Below, in pieces: positions 22,739 through 34,019 of a DNA stretch of 64,000 nucleotides. Every line of letters starts with the position of its first letter. The first letter of the stretch is position 1. The DNA is from Raphanus sativus (Eukaryota; Streptophyta; Magnoliopsida; Brassicales; Brassicaceae): assembly GCF_000801105.2 (NCBI RefSeq), contig NC_079516.1, positions 31,206,790 to 31,270,789 of the forward strand. The letters are read 5' to 3'. Both the position numbers and the translations under genes were made by a program. The notes beneath the pieces are model-generated. The model searched no databases. It worked only from the letters and a program-made list of their open reading frames with translations, and was not told where the DNA came from.

Positions 22739-22919
22739 TTCCTTCTTAGTTTGCGGTTTGTTTGGAGGAAATGGTGGTGGAGTTCGATAGACTCGTTCAG
22801 TCCCGGTAGGCTGTGTATCACAATCGTTAGTGCTACCAGACGGTCGATCGTTTTCCCTCTCAGTGGGTCGATCGATATTTGGTTCGTCTAAGCGATCGAT
22901 CTCGATCTCGGCATCAGGA

Positions 22920-24496
22920 TTCTCTTTTTCTTAGTCTATAGTTCTTTTATTTGAAGAGTTCCTCCTATGTTCGGATGTTCCTGAGTCAGAATCATTGCCA
23001 AGAAGCTCTATGGGGTTGGAATTGCTTTTTCCTGCATCATCAATGATTTTTTTATTGCTGGCATCGTCTCTGGCATTTGTTTCAAGGCGTTTACCGCTTC
23101 GCAACATCACAGCATATGCTTGGCGTTTTGCCCCAGGGTTAGCATCGGTCCTTCCAGGAAGACGGCATGTCTCTCTTTTCAGAGTAGTTGCAAGGTTAGC
23201 AATTTGGTCTTCCATTCCCGTAGGTGTTCAATTAATGAATCCATCTTTTGCTTTAGTTTACCGTAAACGATGTCTATTTTCCCATTAAAATCGAATATCA
23301 TTTTATGGTTCCCTGTAAAAGCTTGTTTTAGATTGTACTTCTCTCTCCCAGTACGAGACTGCACACATATTTCATAGTCTCGTGTGAAGCTGTCCACGTT
23401 AAACACAGAATGAGGATCAGTAGTATCTAACTCTTCTGTAAAGTCCAGCTCATTTTCTGATATAGGAGGCGTTTTATTGTAGTACTGGCTCAGGTTAGGT
23501 GGGTTTCGATCTGTTAGAAGGGAATGAAGCGAATTTATAGAATTTTTTTTATCTCAGCTAACTCAGTATTTTCTATTGTGTTTATAGCTCTTTCTTTTTC
23601 TTCATTCATCTCCTCATAAGATCTTCATGTTGCCATGTTTTCGATTAAGCGTCTTGCTTCTACAGGATTTATAGTAACGAAATTCCCTTCGCTTGCTGTA
23701 TCAATCGTTGTCTTATAGCTCAGAATAACACCTTTGTAAAAGATCTTGAGGAATTGTGGTTCTGGATAACCATGGTGGGGGCATTCGATTTCATAACTCT
23801 TGAATCTTCACCATGCATTTTTGAATGATTCCTGAGGATTCTAACAGAAGGTAGAAATTCGCGTTCTTACTTCCCAGTAACGAGCATCGTCGAAGAATTG
23901 CTTAAGGAAAACGTTTCTAATCTCTTTCCAACTAGTCAGGGATCCTTTTGGTAGACAGTTCAACCATCTTAAAGCTTCTCCTTCTAGTGAAAATGGGAAA
24001 AGTCTGTAACGAATGTATTTGTATGGAATTAATTCCTCTAGACCTTCAATGTGGTCTTGCGGATGTTCTAAAGAAGATCTTTTAAAGGGGTTTCGACGCA
24101 CCATATTATAGTAATCGACATCAAACTTGATTTCGTGGTAACGTCGTCTGGTATTCTAATAGCGGACCTATTGGAATAGGTCCTATTGGGGTTTAAGTAG
24201 TCTTGCAAGGGCAATTTAATTTCTTTACCTAAGTTTAAGGTAGAGTTTGACTTAACAGGGATTTCAGTCCCCTGTTTTTCAGTAGTTTGGCTAGAAATGT
24301 TGCTTGGTTGACCTATTGGTTCAGTTTGGACTACTTTCTCATTATTAGCACTGGTAAGAGGGTACTTACCTGCTTCCGGCTGGGCGGTATCGGTCGATGA
24401 GGCTTCGGATGAAACGATTGATATTTCTGTGTCTGTGTCGCTCGATTGACCATGTTCCGTGTCGATCGATGCTTGGCCGACATCTGTATTCTCCAT
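22920..24496 (-). pseudogene. Athila gag, decayed (element K)
   Basis: The start is MENTDVGQASIDTEHG at 24496, followed by an acidic, Ser/Thr-rich leader and LQDYLNPNRTYSNRSAI, a hallmark of Brassicaceae Athila gag as I recall it. The capsid part (24104-23841) contains DHIEGLEELI, FPFSLEGEALRWLNCLPKGSLTSW and FLKQFF. The C-terminal part (about 23406-22931) contains QIANLATTLK and VMLRSGKRL. At least three frame changes or stops separate the pieces. Gag would form the particle; this copy cannot. Confidence 0.8.
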
Positions 24497-24590
24497 TCTT
24501 TATGTTGTAAAACAAAAGAATAGAAAAATTAGTAAAAGTAACAAAGTCTATTCTAAATCCTAAATTAAATCGAAAAGTAATAAGAAAGAG

Positions 24591-24607
24591 TCCCGGCAAC
24601 GGCGCCA
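24591..24607 (-). other. Athila primer-binding site (element K)
   Basis: Minus-strand TGGCGCCGTTGCCGGGA, a few bases inside the LTR end. It fits the tRNA-Asp-type site described for Athila elements. Confidence 0.88.
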
Positions 24608-24611
24608 AATT

Positions 24612-25917
24612 TGATATCACTCATATTACCCTAAAAAGTGAATTATTCTCTCAAATAAGAGGTTCAGATGTAGTACTTAGGGATCGAATCCACAAGAACT
24701 CTAGGATTACTTGAAGGTTTAATTAATTAAAGATGAAGATAGACTTAGGGTTTTTCCTGTTTTAAAGCAGTAAATAATATAGTGAACAAAGAAGTTGTTC
24801 AGTAACTGAAATGAAGGTTGTTTCTTAATGAGGAGAATAGCTAGATTCAGGTATTTCTCAGGTATGAATTTAGGCAGTTTGAAAGTGACATTAGGGTTTT
24901 AGTTCTTTGAACTCAAACAATTGGTACGACCAGTAGGGTCTCCTTTGACTGTTGTTTGTTGATCACGGAAAAGAGTCGATCGATATGATTTTTGTCTAAT
25001 CGATCGATACACCTTTCATATAATCGATCGCTACAACGATGGTTGTATCGATCGATGGTAATTCTAGCAAGCATTAACGGGTTGGTTGAAATACTTCTCT
25101 AATGATCTAGACCACCTTTCGCATGTGTCTAGTCAGTTAGATCACTTTAGTTTATTTCAGGGAACTGAGAGTATACAGTTGGTTATCTCATCAATCCTAA
25201 GATCTAGATTTAAGGGTGATCAATCCTAAATCTAGTATTAAGAGCAACTAAAGTAAAAGAACTAATTTATTCACCCTAACAAATGCCACAATCTCATCAC
25301 ATGATTCACCCTTATGAGAAACCTAAATCTAACAATTAGGTTTACTCAGACATATTCATGAGAGACAAAATCATGATGGTTTGAATAAAACTCAATATGA
25401 AATAAGGAACAAAGAGAGTATGAGTAGAATAAAAAGGGAGTTCAAGATCTTCTCTGTTTTGTAGTCTCAGATCTATCTCTCCAACTCTAACTCTTCTCCT
25501 AAGGTAGCCAAATTGCTTCTCTTCTCTACTAGGTCTCTAGGCTAGTCTGCCTCTAAAATTATACAAAACCCTAGTATATAAAGCCTAACAGGCGGCCAGG
25601 GACTTGGTGTGCAAATAGCATACTTTGTAATACTTGAAAATCTTCTAAATCAAAATCCATCGAATGGCTTAATATCGATCGACATTCATTGATATCTGTC
25701 GATCGATTATAATAGGCTCCAATCGTCCGATCTCACATGTTTCCTATCGGTCGATTCTCCATTCGTGAAATTGCTCCAAAAATGCCTCAAAAGTATTGCT
25801 TTCTTCAATTAGGTACCTGTGCCTAAAAATACTCTAAAATACTTTGAAAACGTAGTAAATATGATTGAAAACTCTCATATACCATGGCTAAAAGCGGGTG
25901 AAATTCATGGTATATCA
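24612..25917 (-). repeat. 5' LTR of Athila K
   Basis: 1306 bp; on the minus strand it begins TGATATACCATGAATTTC and ends GTGATATCA. It contains several TCGATCGA octamers (24976-25060 and 25670-25715). It is related to LTR J (36440-37692), which begins TGATATACCATGAATTTG. Confidence 0.87.
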
Positions 25918-26081
25918 AACCTCAGTCATCTCAACATCAGATTTCTTCTTGCCATCTTGAGAGGAAGACATCTTGAGAGAGAATTTGAGAGAAGAAAAGG
26001 AAGAGGTGTGGAGGAAATGAAGAAGAAATCTCAATACTTATAGAAGTATGACCATATACTTTTCAAATAATAATAATAATA

Positions 26082-26117
<36 letters not shown>

Positions 26118-26268
26118 TATTCATACTCTTAAGTATTCTGCCCTTTTTCGTATGAATATTTTTTACGAGTTTACGAATACGAACTTCGTCTAAAAACGAC
26201 TATCTTCTCCGACTCACCTCAACGCACGCTAGAATCCCTAAACGATTCTAGCGAGCTGAGGGGCTAAC
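25918..26268 (+). other. non-coding interior tail of element L with AT microsatellite
   Basis: Holds an (AAT)n/(AT)n run at about 26069-26105 and purine-rich sequence matching the position upstream of the antisense ORF in element C. No credible coding frame seen. Confidence 0.6.
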
Positions 26269-27458
26269 TGTTGGGGCCAAAAATTGTCGCGACGAAGTTA
26301 GTATTGAAACATTCGATAAAAAGACATCATTTATTTCATTACGAAAAGAAATCGCAAAAATCGTCTCCTTGCGAAAGATTCCACGACTAAACCACGTTCT
26401 CGTTAAAACACGATCATCGGAAAAAAAAAATGATCGTTAAACCACGAAGATGCAGCTTGGCCATCGCGGAACAGCAAAGGGAACGCCCAGATCGGTCGCT
26501 ATAACGACCAAGCTTGGAAACAAGCTAGGTCGCTATAGCGACCGGGCTCGGAAACAAGCTCGGTCGCTATAGCGACCAAGCTCGGGAACAAGCTCGGACG
26601 CTATAGCGACCGAGCTGCGGACAAAGCTTGGTCGCTATACCGACCGAGCATACGTGCATCAACCATTTTCGGAAACGTCCAAGGTCTTCTGAAACGACGA
26701 TACGACGTAAAACTATGCATTCTCGACTATCCTTATAACAATCCCCTGCAAGCCACGGCTAACCATTTCTTGATTTCTCGATCAAATGGGATCGTCAGCT
26801 TGGTTTACGATGAAACCGCGGAAAATTAACTTTATCGGAGAAATCGTAACAAACGTCTCAAACAATAAGACGGCCCGAAGGGTCCTAAACTTGATTCGAG
26901 GCCCACTTACGATTTCTTAAAATCCCATAAACCTTGCAACGGATTATGCTTGGAGGATAAACATCATTTTTCGCGGATAAAATGGAAACTTTTCAGAGAT
27001 AATCATGAAGATCAGAAAAAATGGAATATCTCCATTTTCGGACTATGACGGCTTAAGGGCAAAAGAGGAAGGCACAAACCGACCTAGGAGAGAGGCATAA
27101 AGAGAGACTTTTTTGGGAGCAAACTAGCACTTAGAGAATTTAGACATTTTTCCGTTTTTGTTATTCGAGCTGCGACTCAATTATGTTTAGCCACCTTCGG
27201 GTATTAGACTAGGAATCTCGCCGACAGCTCTCGTAGCCGAAGCACGTTACCTTGTTGTTACGCTCAAACGCGAAATCGGAAATAAGATCTTTCTTTGCTC
27301 TCCATTTATTTTGACGATTTCTTATTATTCTCGTTTTATTTTCGTGTTCTGATTGCTTGGTGTGTGGTTTCTCAGATATCTGGGACCTCAGGGAAATTAG
27401 GGTTTTCCTAGTTTCCTAATTTATACGTTTATTGACGGTGCGAGTTTCGGTTCCCACA
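26269..27458 (+). repeat. 3' LTR of element L
   Basis: 1190 bp, TGTTGGGGCCAAAAATTG to GGTTCCCACA. Related to LTR C through the palindromic array, the GCATTCTCGACTATCC segment and the U5 end GACGGTGCGAGTTTCGG. No clear TATATAA box, unlike C, D, H and I. Confidence 0.85.
26494..26645 (+). repeat. 34-bp array of a 16-bp palindrome in LTR L
   Basis: Five units start at 26494, 26528, 26562, 26596 and 26630, exactly 34 bp apart. Each centres on GGTCGCTATAGCGACC (units 2 and 3 perfect; the others have one or two changes). Spacers are AAGCTCGG/ACAAGCT-like. Confidence 0.93.
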
Positions 27459-27475
27459 TTACGTATCGCTCGGCG

Positions 27476-27798
27476 ATGGTACTTGAAAAGAGATCGACAC
27501 AGAAGAAGATGCATCGATCGATACCGATACACCAGCAGTCCGAAAGGAAACCACCACGGACGGTGTGCTACCTACACTACATAAAAAACTGCCGGAGCCT
27601 TCAGCATATGATTACAGCCATCATCAGTTCAACATGGAAGACTTGGATAGGAGGCTACAAATTATCAAAGATGACTTAGCAGATATGCACCAGAGATGGA
27701 CCAGATCAGATGATGCCACAAGAAGCTTCACTGCAACTCAATCCACAGAAGAAGGAGATGTTTGCACACCAGCAAAGAACTGCTCCAACCACAACTAA
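27476..27798 (+). pseudogene. Athila ORF remnant upstream of the 3' spacer
   Basis: Two overlapping short frames; the 27565-27798 frame (77 codons, TTG start as read) contains EDLDRRLQIIKDDLADMHQR, likely a coiled coil. Its position before GCGCTGAGTGGGAGG suggests the end of an Athila coding region. Identity is uncertain. Confidence 0.4.
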
Positions 27799-28508
27799 GT
27801 CATGCAACTTCCAAAGTCAAGCTAAATGACTATAACAAAGCGCTGAGTGGGAGGTAACCCACTATTAGGTATTACTACTATTTTTATTGATTACTACTAC
27901 TTATTTTCGTCCTTATTTTATGCAGGTCTAAAAAAAAGAGATCCAAGTAGACGTTTACCTTCTCTATCGACCGACGCGACCAAGTCGACATCGATCGACT
28001 AGACTATATCCGCGACGAGCGACATTATTTCATTCACATCGAACGATATGGTATCGGTCAGGTATAACGTTCTAACTTGTTAAATTCATTACTTATATTT
28101 ATAGTTTTTATAAACCCTGTTGGGTTCGAAATCGGACAAGGCAAAGTTGGCATCCAAAATTCCGTTAAAAATTATTTACTTAGAAATCTTTTATGGTTTT
28201 TTGGAAAAGATTAACTTATACGAAGAATTTACGGAAACCCCTTGTTTTAAAAGAACGATTCATTAAAACGACGATTTCCTAATCAACGATTTAAGAAATC
28301 AACGATTTCTTAAATAAAACGATTTCTTAATCAACGACTTAGGAAATCAAAGATTTCTCAACGGCTTGAGAAAGTTTACGATTTCTTAAAACAAACGGAA
28401 CATTGTTATCAAAGGTCCAAACATCCGTAAACAAGCATCCTGAGAATCGTAACTTCGCAATGGTTCCAAACGTTCGGACAACGGACCATAACCCACGGCA
28501 CAAACCCG

Positions 28509-28627
28509 ATCGCGATGGCGATCGGGTCACGGATAAGAGCTCGGTTGCTATAGCGAACGGATCACGATACCACGCTCGGTCGCTATAGCGACCAAGCTGC
28601 GGACAAAGTTCGGTCGCTGTAGCAATC
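28509..28627 (+). repeat. palindrome array in 5' LTR C
   Basis: Four related units at 28509, 28543, 28578 and 28612 (spacing 34, 35, 34). The third is a perfect GGTCGCTATAGCGACC; the others are diverged. The same set lies at 34423-34562 in the 3' LTR. Confidence 0.85.
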
Positions 28628-29078
28628 GAGCCTTCGTGCATCAATCATCCTCCAAAACGTCCGAAGTGTTCCGAAACGACGATACGACATAAAGCTATGC
28701 ATTCTCGACTATCCATATAGCCGTTCTCCGCAACTCACGACTATCCGTTTCTTGATCTCTCGATCAAATGGAATCGTCCGTTTGGTTTACGATAAAACCG
28801 CGGAGACTTAACCTTATCGGAAAAATCGTAAAAATGTCTCGAATCAAAAATACGGCCCAAAAGAGGTCCTAAACTTGATTCGAGGCCCACTAGCGATTTC
28901 TTAAAAACCCATAAACCTTATGACGGTTTATGTTTGGTGGATAAGCATCAGTTTCCACGGAAAAAATGGAAAATTTCCGCAGATAATCATGAAGATCGGA
29001 AAAATAGAATATTCCCATTTTTTCGACTATGACGGCTTAAGGGCAAAATGGGGAAGCGTAAACCGACCTTGGAGGGAG

Positions 29079-29087
29079 TATATAAGG
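29079..29087 (+). promoter_or_regulatory. TATA box of 5' LTR C
   Basis: TATATAAGG in the GGAGTATATAAGG context; the same box is at 34997-35005 in the 3' LTR. Confidence 0.65.
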
Positions 29088-29135
29088 AGTTCAAGGCGAG
29101 AGGCATAGAGGGATCACTTTTACAGAGCAACTTAG

Positions 29136-30230
29136 CCCATCACCACGCGGATCTCCGACACAACCGACCCGAAGGCGCATCTCCAGGCGTTCCATATCAC
29201 TATGGGAAGAGCCAGGCTTAGAGAAAGCGAGAAAGACGCTGGTTACTGTCGCTTGTTCGTCGAAAATCTTGAAGGTGCGGCGCTCGAATGGTTCTCCCGT
29301 TTGAAGCGAAACTCTATCAGAAGCTTTCGCCAACTCGCATCGGAATTTCTCCTTAAATACTCTATGTTCATCGATAGAGAAACTTCCGATGTTGATCTCT
29401 GGAGCCTAACCCAAGAAGAGGGCGAGTCTCTCCGTGAGTTCATAAACCGTTTCAAACTGATCATGGCAAAGGTCAGCGGAATCAGCGACAAAGTCGCCAT
29501 CGACGCGCTCAGGAAGGCGCTCTGGTACAAGTAGAAGTTCAGAAAGTGGATAACGCTCGAAAAACCTCGCACAATCCAGGACGCCCTCCACAAAGCCTCG
29601 GATTACATAATGATCGAAGAAGAGACGAAAGTCTTGTCGCAAAAACATAAGCCGGCAAGGAACTCTTCGAAAGACGTGGATCCGAAGTCGAAGAAGAAAA
29701 CCTCTCGTAACGACAAGTACGTCCATCACGAGGGGGAAGAACTCCAAGGCGCACACAATTACGCGGTCAATACGGAGCAGGGCAGAACTTCGGGAAATAC
29801 GTGGAACCGTAACCAGGGTTACGATAAAAACGTCTACTGCGAGTTCCATCAAACCGAAGGTCACCCCACGGCTAACTGCAAAGTCGTAGGGGCAAGGCTT
29901 GCCGCGAAACTGCTTGCTGGAGAATTCTCTGGAGTAACCAGCGTCAAGGATTTAATCCTTGACTCCGACCGTCCGCCAAAAACCAATAAGAATCCTTCCG
30001 CGGAAAAATCGTCGCCGAGAAATCAGGCCGGAGAAAAGCGCGAGAGAAGACCAGACGATAGAGGGAATGATAACTCCCGCAGGAGGGTGAATATGATCAT
30101 GGGAGAATCCCAGTACTGCAAGTACCCTCCGCGATCTCCTCCTCTAAGACGGACAGAGCGCCTCGATCACATTCACAGAAGAAGAGGCTTGCGGAGTCGA
30201 CCAGCGTCACTGCGAGCCCTTGGTCATTGA
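29136..30230 (+). pseudogene. gag of element C (5' truncated, nonsense mutation)
   Basis: The frame begins at the LTR/gag deletion joint: [20 protein letters not shown], then [21 protein letters not shown], the capsid domain shared with element D. An in-frame TAG at 29532-29534 splits it; the same frame continues to 30230. A CCHC-type zinc knuckle, [14 protein letters not shown], is at 29838-29879. Basic, Lys/Arg-rich tails follow. Near 30115-30180 the frame departs from the expected gag end, and protease resumes in another frame. N-terminal gag is missing. Confidence 0.86.
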
Positions 30231-30855
30231 TCTCGTAATAAGAGATCTCGAAGTCGCAAGAATACTCATCGACACCGGAAGCACGGTGAACCTAATCTTC
30301 CGCGATACACTAAGAAGGATGGGCGTTGAGCTCGGAGAAATCACTCCGGTACCAAAACCGCTCACGGGCTTTTTTGGACAAACGTCCATGACCCTGGGAT
30401 CCATCCAACTACCCGTCATAGCAAAAAACGTCACCAAGATAGTTGACTTCGCAGTGGTAGATTGCCCGGCTATTTACAACGCGATTATGGGAACACCATG
30501 GCTAAACACCATGAAGGCCGTTCTCTCGACTTATCACTTGGGCGTCAAATTCCCAACCAGGACTGGAGTGGCTGCAATCTGGGGTTGTCAAAAACAGTCG
30601 CGACTTTGTTTCCTAGCGGAGCATAAGTTAAGGCAGGTAACGACGACCTCCACGCTTAAACGCAAGCGAACCCAACCTACTGCCAAAGATGCCCCGACAA
30701 AAGACACAGTGATGCCTTCTGCAGAAGCAGATTCGGAGATCGGAACCGCCCCCGACTCCAAAGACGATGTCACAACTCAACGGGAAGAGAAAAATCCCGA
30801 GGAAAACGTCGACCCCGCGACTAAAGCGGTCGACGAAAATCTAACCGACGAGTAA
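30184..30855 (+). pseudogene. aspartic protease of element C
   Basis: The frame is open from about 30184 ([20 protein letters not shown]). Active site [10 protein letters not shown] with Asp codon 30271; then [28 protein letters not shown] and [11 protein letters not shown]. The domain itself looks complete. A Lys/Thr/Glu-rich tail of about 90 residues ends at TAA 30853-30855. No reverse transcriptase follows. Its upstream link to gag is frameshifted. Confidence 0.84.
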
Positions 30856-31950
30856 ACACACTTGCGGCATAATCAGAACTACGAGATGGCTTGATCCTCA
30901 AAAGAGGTACGTAGGCAGCCCGTTGAAACCCGGCGAGTTCAGCTATCCCCCTCGCCAAAAAGGGGGGGGAGTGGGTGCGTATACTCGTATACTCCCACAA
31001 AAAAAAAAAAGTTCACCCGTACTTGTATTCGAAATTTTCGAAACTTTTTCAATAAAATTCTCTTTCTCAATCTAACGATTCTTAAACACTCCAGAAACGA
31101 AAAAACGTATCCTCAAGAAAATGCGAGACGTCGCAGTTTTACTGAAGATACTTAATTCGTATCATCCGTCGAAATAGTCCATCCGCGACTTTAAACATTT
31201 TAATCAAAATAGTCCGTCCGCGACTTTAAAAACGAAAACAAACCCGTCGATTGGTCCTGACGGGCAAATAAAGAAACGTTTCACTTAAAAAAAAATTCGT
31301 AGTCAGATCTTTTCACAAGATCCTCTTACATCCGACCAAGATACCATAGCGCGCTATACAAGAAAATCGAAATTTCGTCTAGCACTTCGTAAAGGAAGTC
31401 GCTCGGTTCGTACCCAGACAAATCGTATAAGCCGATAATATTTCGCGGATTTTAAAACGGTACAAATCAGGTCGAAATCACAAACAGGCAAACGGAAGCC
31501 GATCAGTAATCGCATAGCCTTAATGCTGAGACTAGACCTAGGTCTTGCCCTAAGCCCAGTCTTGCTGGCACTTAACATCTCACAGACATAGTATTAAATA
31601 CGAGATCCCAAAACATGTCTCTTATCGCTTACACCTAAAACGCTCGTTAAAAAGCAGCATACGAAACAAGCAACGAATTAAGAGTTAGAATACGAACTGA
31701 CTACTCGCATTATATCCTCTACACTTGGCGAAAGTTTAAATCAGATCATAAAACATAAATCATCGAAAAAAACTTACTTCATATTTATAAAAAAAAGCCG
31801 CGCGAAGACGGCAAGGATTCAAAGCCTTAAAAGGCCAGTCCCGAAAAACATAAAATTGCGCAACCTACTACGGTCGCGGCATAAACAGATAAAACGGCCA
31901 CACTTGGCCACGAAAATACAAAGATAGGGGAAAACATTTTCCCGACAAAT
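30856..31950 (+). other. non-coding interior of element C where pol is missing
   Basis: Contains the Tat motif GAGGTACGTAGGCAGCC near 30904-30920 (also present in LTRs E and H), a G-run and an A-run, and a segment at 31310-31600 homologous to 53395-53690 of element H. No RT, RNase H or integrase motifs seen. Confidence 0.7.
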
Positions 31951-33781
31951 TCAGTAAAGGATAAAATCATCCGACGACGAAGTTCCGAACTCCGTCGGAT
32001 AAGTCACCTCATCTTCACCTCCCTCCGCTTCGGTCGCGATCTCCACCGTGTCAGGAGAAACGGGGATCGGCTCCCAGAGTCCCCAGATCCTTTCCTCGAT
32101 GGGAGGAACAAGCGACTCGGCGTGAACATATTCCTTCATGGCATCCTGCATGAGGCCCAACTCCTCTTTGTAAACATAATCCCTTTGCTGAGTCCTCGTG
32201 AGAGCTCCAACCGATCCGCGACACTCGCGAAAATCGCCTACCGCGGCATCGGCCGCCCAGGGATTGTAATAGTCCTCTTGGAAACGCGTCGCCCGATTCT
32301 GCATCTCGGCGGCGATCTCCCGCTTGGCCTGCCTCCTCGCTCGGCGAATCTCTCTAGCATGATCGGCGGCCGCCCTTAAGTTCCGCTCTGGGGTCTCCCC
32401 CTGGAATCGCGCCAAGTCATTCGCGTTATTCTCCGCTTTGAAGCGCCAGATCCATGATTCTCTCTGACTATCCACCAGCGCCGAGCCGAGATGGTTCATC
32501 GCCTGCGAAATTCAAAAATATAATTTTTATTTTTTACAAAAATAAAAATACGATCGGATAAACAAAGAGAATGAAGGAAGAAATAGAAACTAACCCCTTT
32601 CACCACGCGAGAAGTTTCCGCCAACACCTCAGGCCTCTCCTCTGTTTCCTCCACAAAGGAGAACGGGTTAGGATGATCAGGAAGACCGGAAAAGAAGTCG
32701 TCAAAATTGGGAATTTGCGCGTCACTCGAACCACTCTCATCGCCAAAGCCTAGAGACGGATCCCATCCCGGAAGTGGAGAATCGTCCGTAGGAAAGTCTT
32801 GATCCTCCACCTCGATGTCTTTATTTTTCTGAGGCAACTCAGGCGATCTCTCGTCCGGAACACGCTCCGGGAGATGCTCAACGGGCGCAAAATCAATCTC
32901 ACCCTCCGCCTCGAAGTCAGAGTGAACCAATCGGATCGCCTTCCGAACCCTCTGACCGGTAAAACTGGTCCACCAATGATCACCGCTCCTCATCGCGTCC
33001 CTCACCTCCATAATGTTCATAGGCCAGGGATGGACCACGCTGATGTACGGAAGGGGATTTGGAACCATCCGAAACATCGGAATAAACTCCTCCGCGACAG
33101 ACGCAGCATTAAGTCGGACGTAGAAGAATAATTGTTTCCAATTGTTAAAATTGGAAACAGTTACCCTTACTACCAACATTATGGGACGAGGAGTCAGTCG
33201 CCAGGAGGCAGACTCCTTGTTGTATTGCAGCCTTAGAAGTGCCTCAAAATGGTCGGCAGTGAGGGATAAGCCGCGCTCGTAGCTCAGAATTACGAGACCG
33301 ATAAGGATCTCGAAACTCGTAAGGCTCAGCTGGTTTAACGAAACCTGAAAACGGTCCAGTACACGGATAATGATCTCAGGAATCGGAAACCAGATACGAC
33401 AGCGCGTCAGAACGACCTCGTAACACGTGAAGTAGCCTTCCGGAGGATGGTCGGCGCTTTCTCCGACCCTAGGAATCCGGAACTCAACCGCGTCCGGGAC
33501 TCCGGCAAACTTCCGAAGCGTCTCGAGAAAAAGATCAGTGGTCTTACTCGGCAGATGGGCCCCCGTTTTCCGAGATCGACAGATCGGAAACTTTTCTTCT
33601 CCAAGACGATTGATACTATCACTACTTGCTCTCCAATACGCATCGCGTTCAGCCGCATTCGGAGGAATTTCGAAATCTGCCTTCGGAACGAGGAGTTCTC
33701 CGTCCTGATTACAAACGGGGGAAGAAGTCACGGGAGTCTTCTTCTTGGAAGACTTTTTCCGCTCTTAAACAACTTTGACAT
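31951..33781 (-). CDS. antisense accessory ORF with one predicted intron (Transposase_28-like)
   Basis: Antisense to the retrotransposon. Exon 1 is open from 33764 to 32595; a 92-bp intron (32594-32503, GTTAGT donor, TTTCGCAG acceptor, phase 0) joins it to exon 2 (32502-31951, ending TAT TAA). Together about 570 codons. The region GYFTCYEVVLTRCRIWFPIPE to LVILSYERGLSLTADHFEAL matches the wording I recall for Pfam Transposase_28, 'putative gypsy type transposon' (PF04195). The C-terminal half is acidic and then Arg/Glu-rich, probably helical. The best ATG (33781) is one base out of frame, with the shift in an A5 run at about 33754-33758, so the start is either mutated or miscalled; otherwise a non-ATG start must be assumed. 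Extra antisense ORFs between pol and the 3' LTR are known in Tat elements; function unknown. Confidence 0.75.
32503..32594 (-). other. predicted intron of the antisense ORF
   Basis: 92 bp, T-rich on the coding strand, GTTAGT...TTTCGCAG. Removing it joins VVKG to AMNHLG in frame; unspliced, the frame runs into hydrophobic sequence and a stop. Confidence 0.7.
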
Positions 33782-34019
33782 TTTGGAGGATTTTCTTTCT
33801 AAGAAAAAAAAAAATTTCTTGAGAGAATTCTTCAAAGTAAGTCTTATGAAAGATGGGTGAGTAAAAATGAAAGAGTTACCCCCTCTTTTATAACTTCAGG
33901 ATTTACTATTCAAGTTCGGACTTTTGGATACCTAACTTGGCCTAAAAACTCGCCTAAACTCACCAAACCATATGACAGAATCTCGTCAACCCACGATTCT
34001 ACCGCACTGGGGGGCTAAC

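Larger units (their letters stand above)
20608..25917 (-). mobile_element. Athila-type Ty3/gypsy element K (5' LTR, gag, protease, RT)
   Basis: A minus-strand Athila with LTR 25917-24612, a primer-binding site matching the classic Athila motif, decayed gag, protease, and RT up to early RNase H, where element E is inserted at 20607/20608. All coding parts contain frameshifts or stops. The right end (25918 onward) is the interior tail of Tat element L, so K most likely inserted into L. Confidence 0.9.
25918..27458 (+). mobile_element. 3' end of Tat-type element L (interior tail and 3' LTR)
   Basis: The interior tail (25918-26268) ends in GAGGGGCTAAC, the polypurine-type context seen before the 3' LTRs of H and C. 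The LTR follows at 26269-27458. The LTR's right flank is Athila J sequence (TTACGTATCG), so L inserted into J. There is no matching 5-bp repeat on the left because the 5' part of L has been lost or displaced by Athila K. Confidence 0.8.
28118..29135 (+). repeat. 5' LTR of element C, 3' part deleted
   Basis: About 1018 bp, colinear with the 3' LTR up to CAGAGCAACTTAG, after which gag sequence begins. Contains the 34-bp palindrome array (28509-28627), a hairpin (28290-28314) and a TATA box (29079-29087). Confidence 0.88.

Noticed and set aside
25918..26043. Plus-strand frame 25819-26043 as a small gene
   Set aside because: It crosses the boundary between Athila LTR K and element L.
26494..26645. 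34-bp repeats as a CRISPR or site-specific recombination array
   Set aside because: Repeat and spacer are both repeated, inside an LTR; no associated genes. Kept as a regulatory-repeat finding instead.
26271..27458. LTR L as a solo LTR with target duplication
   Set aside because: The left flank is a Tat interior tail with polypurine tract, and the flanking 5-mers (CTAAC and TTACG) do not match.
29406..29864. 152-codon minus-strand frame
   Set aside because: Shadow of gag in element C.
33447..33860. 137-codon plus-strand frame
   Set aside because: Shadow of the antisense ORF, which has the recognisable domain and splice sites.
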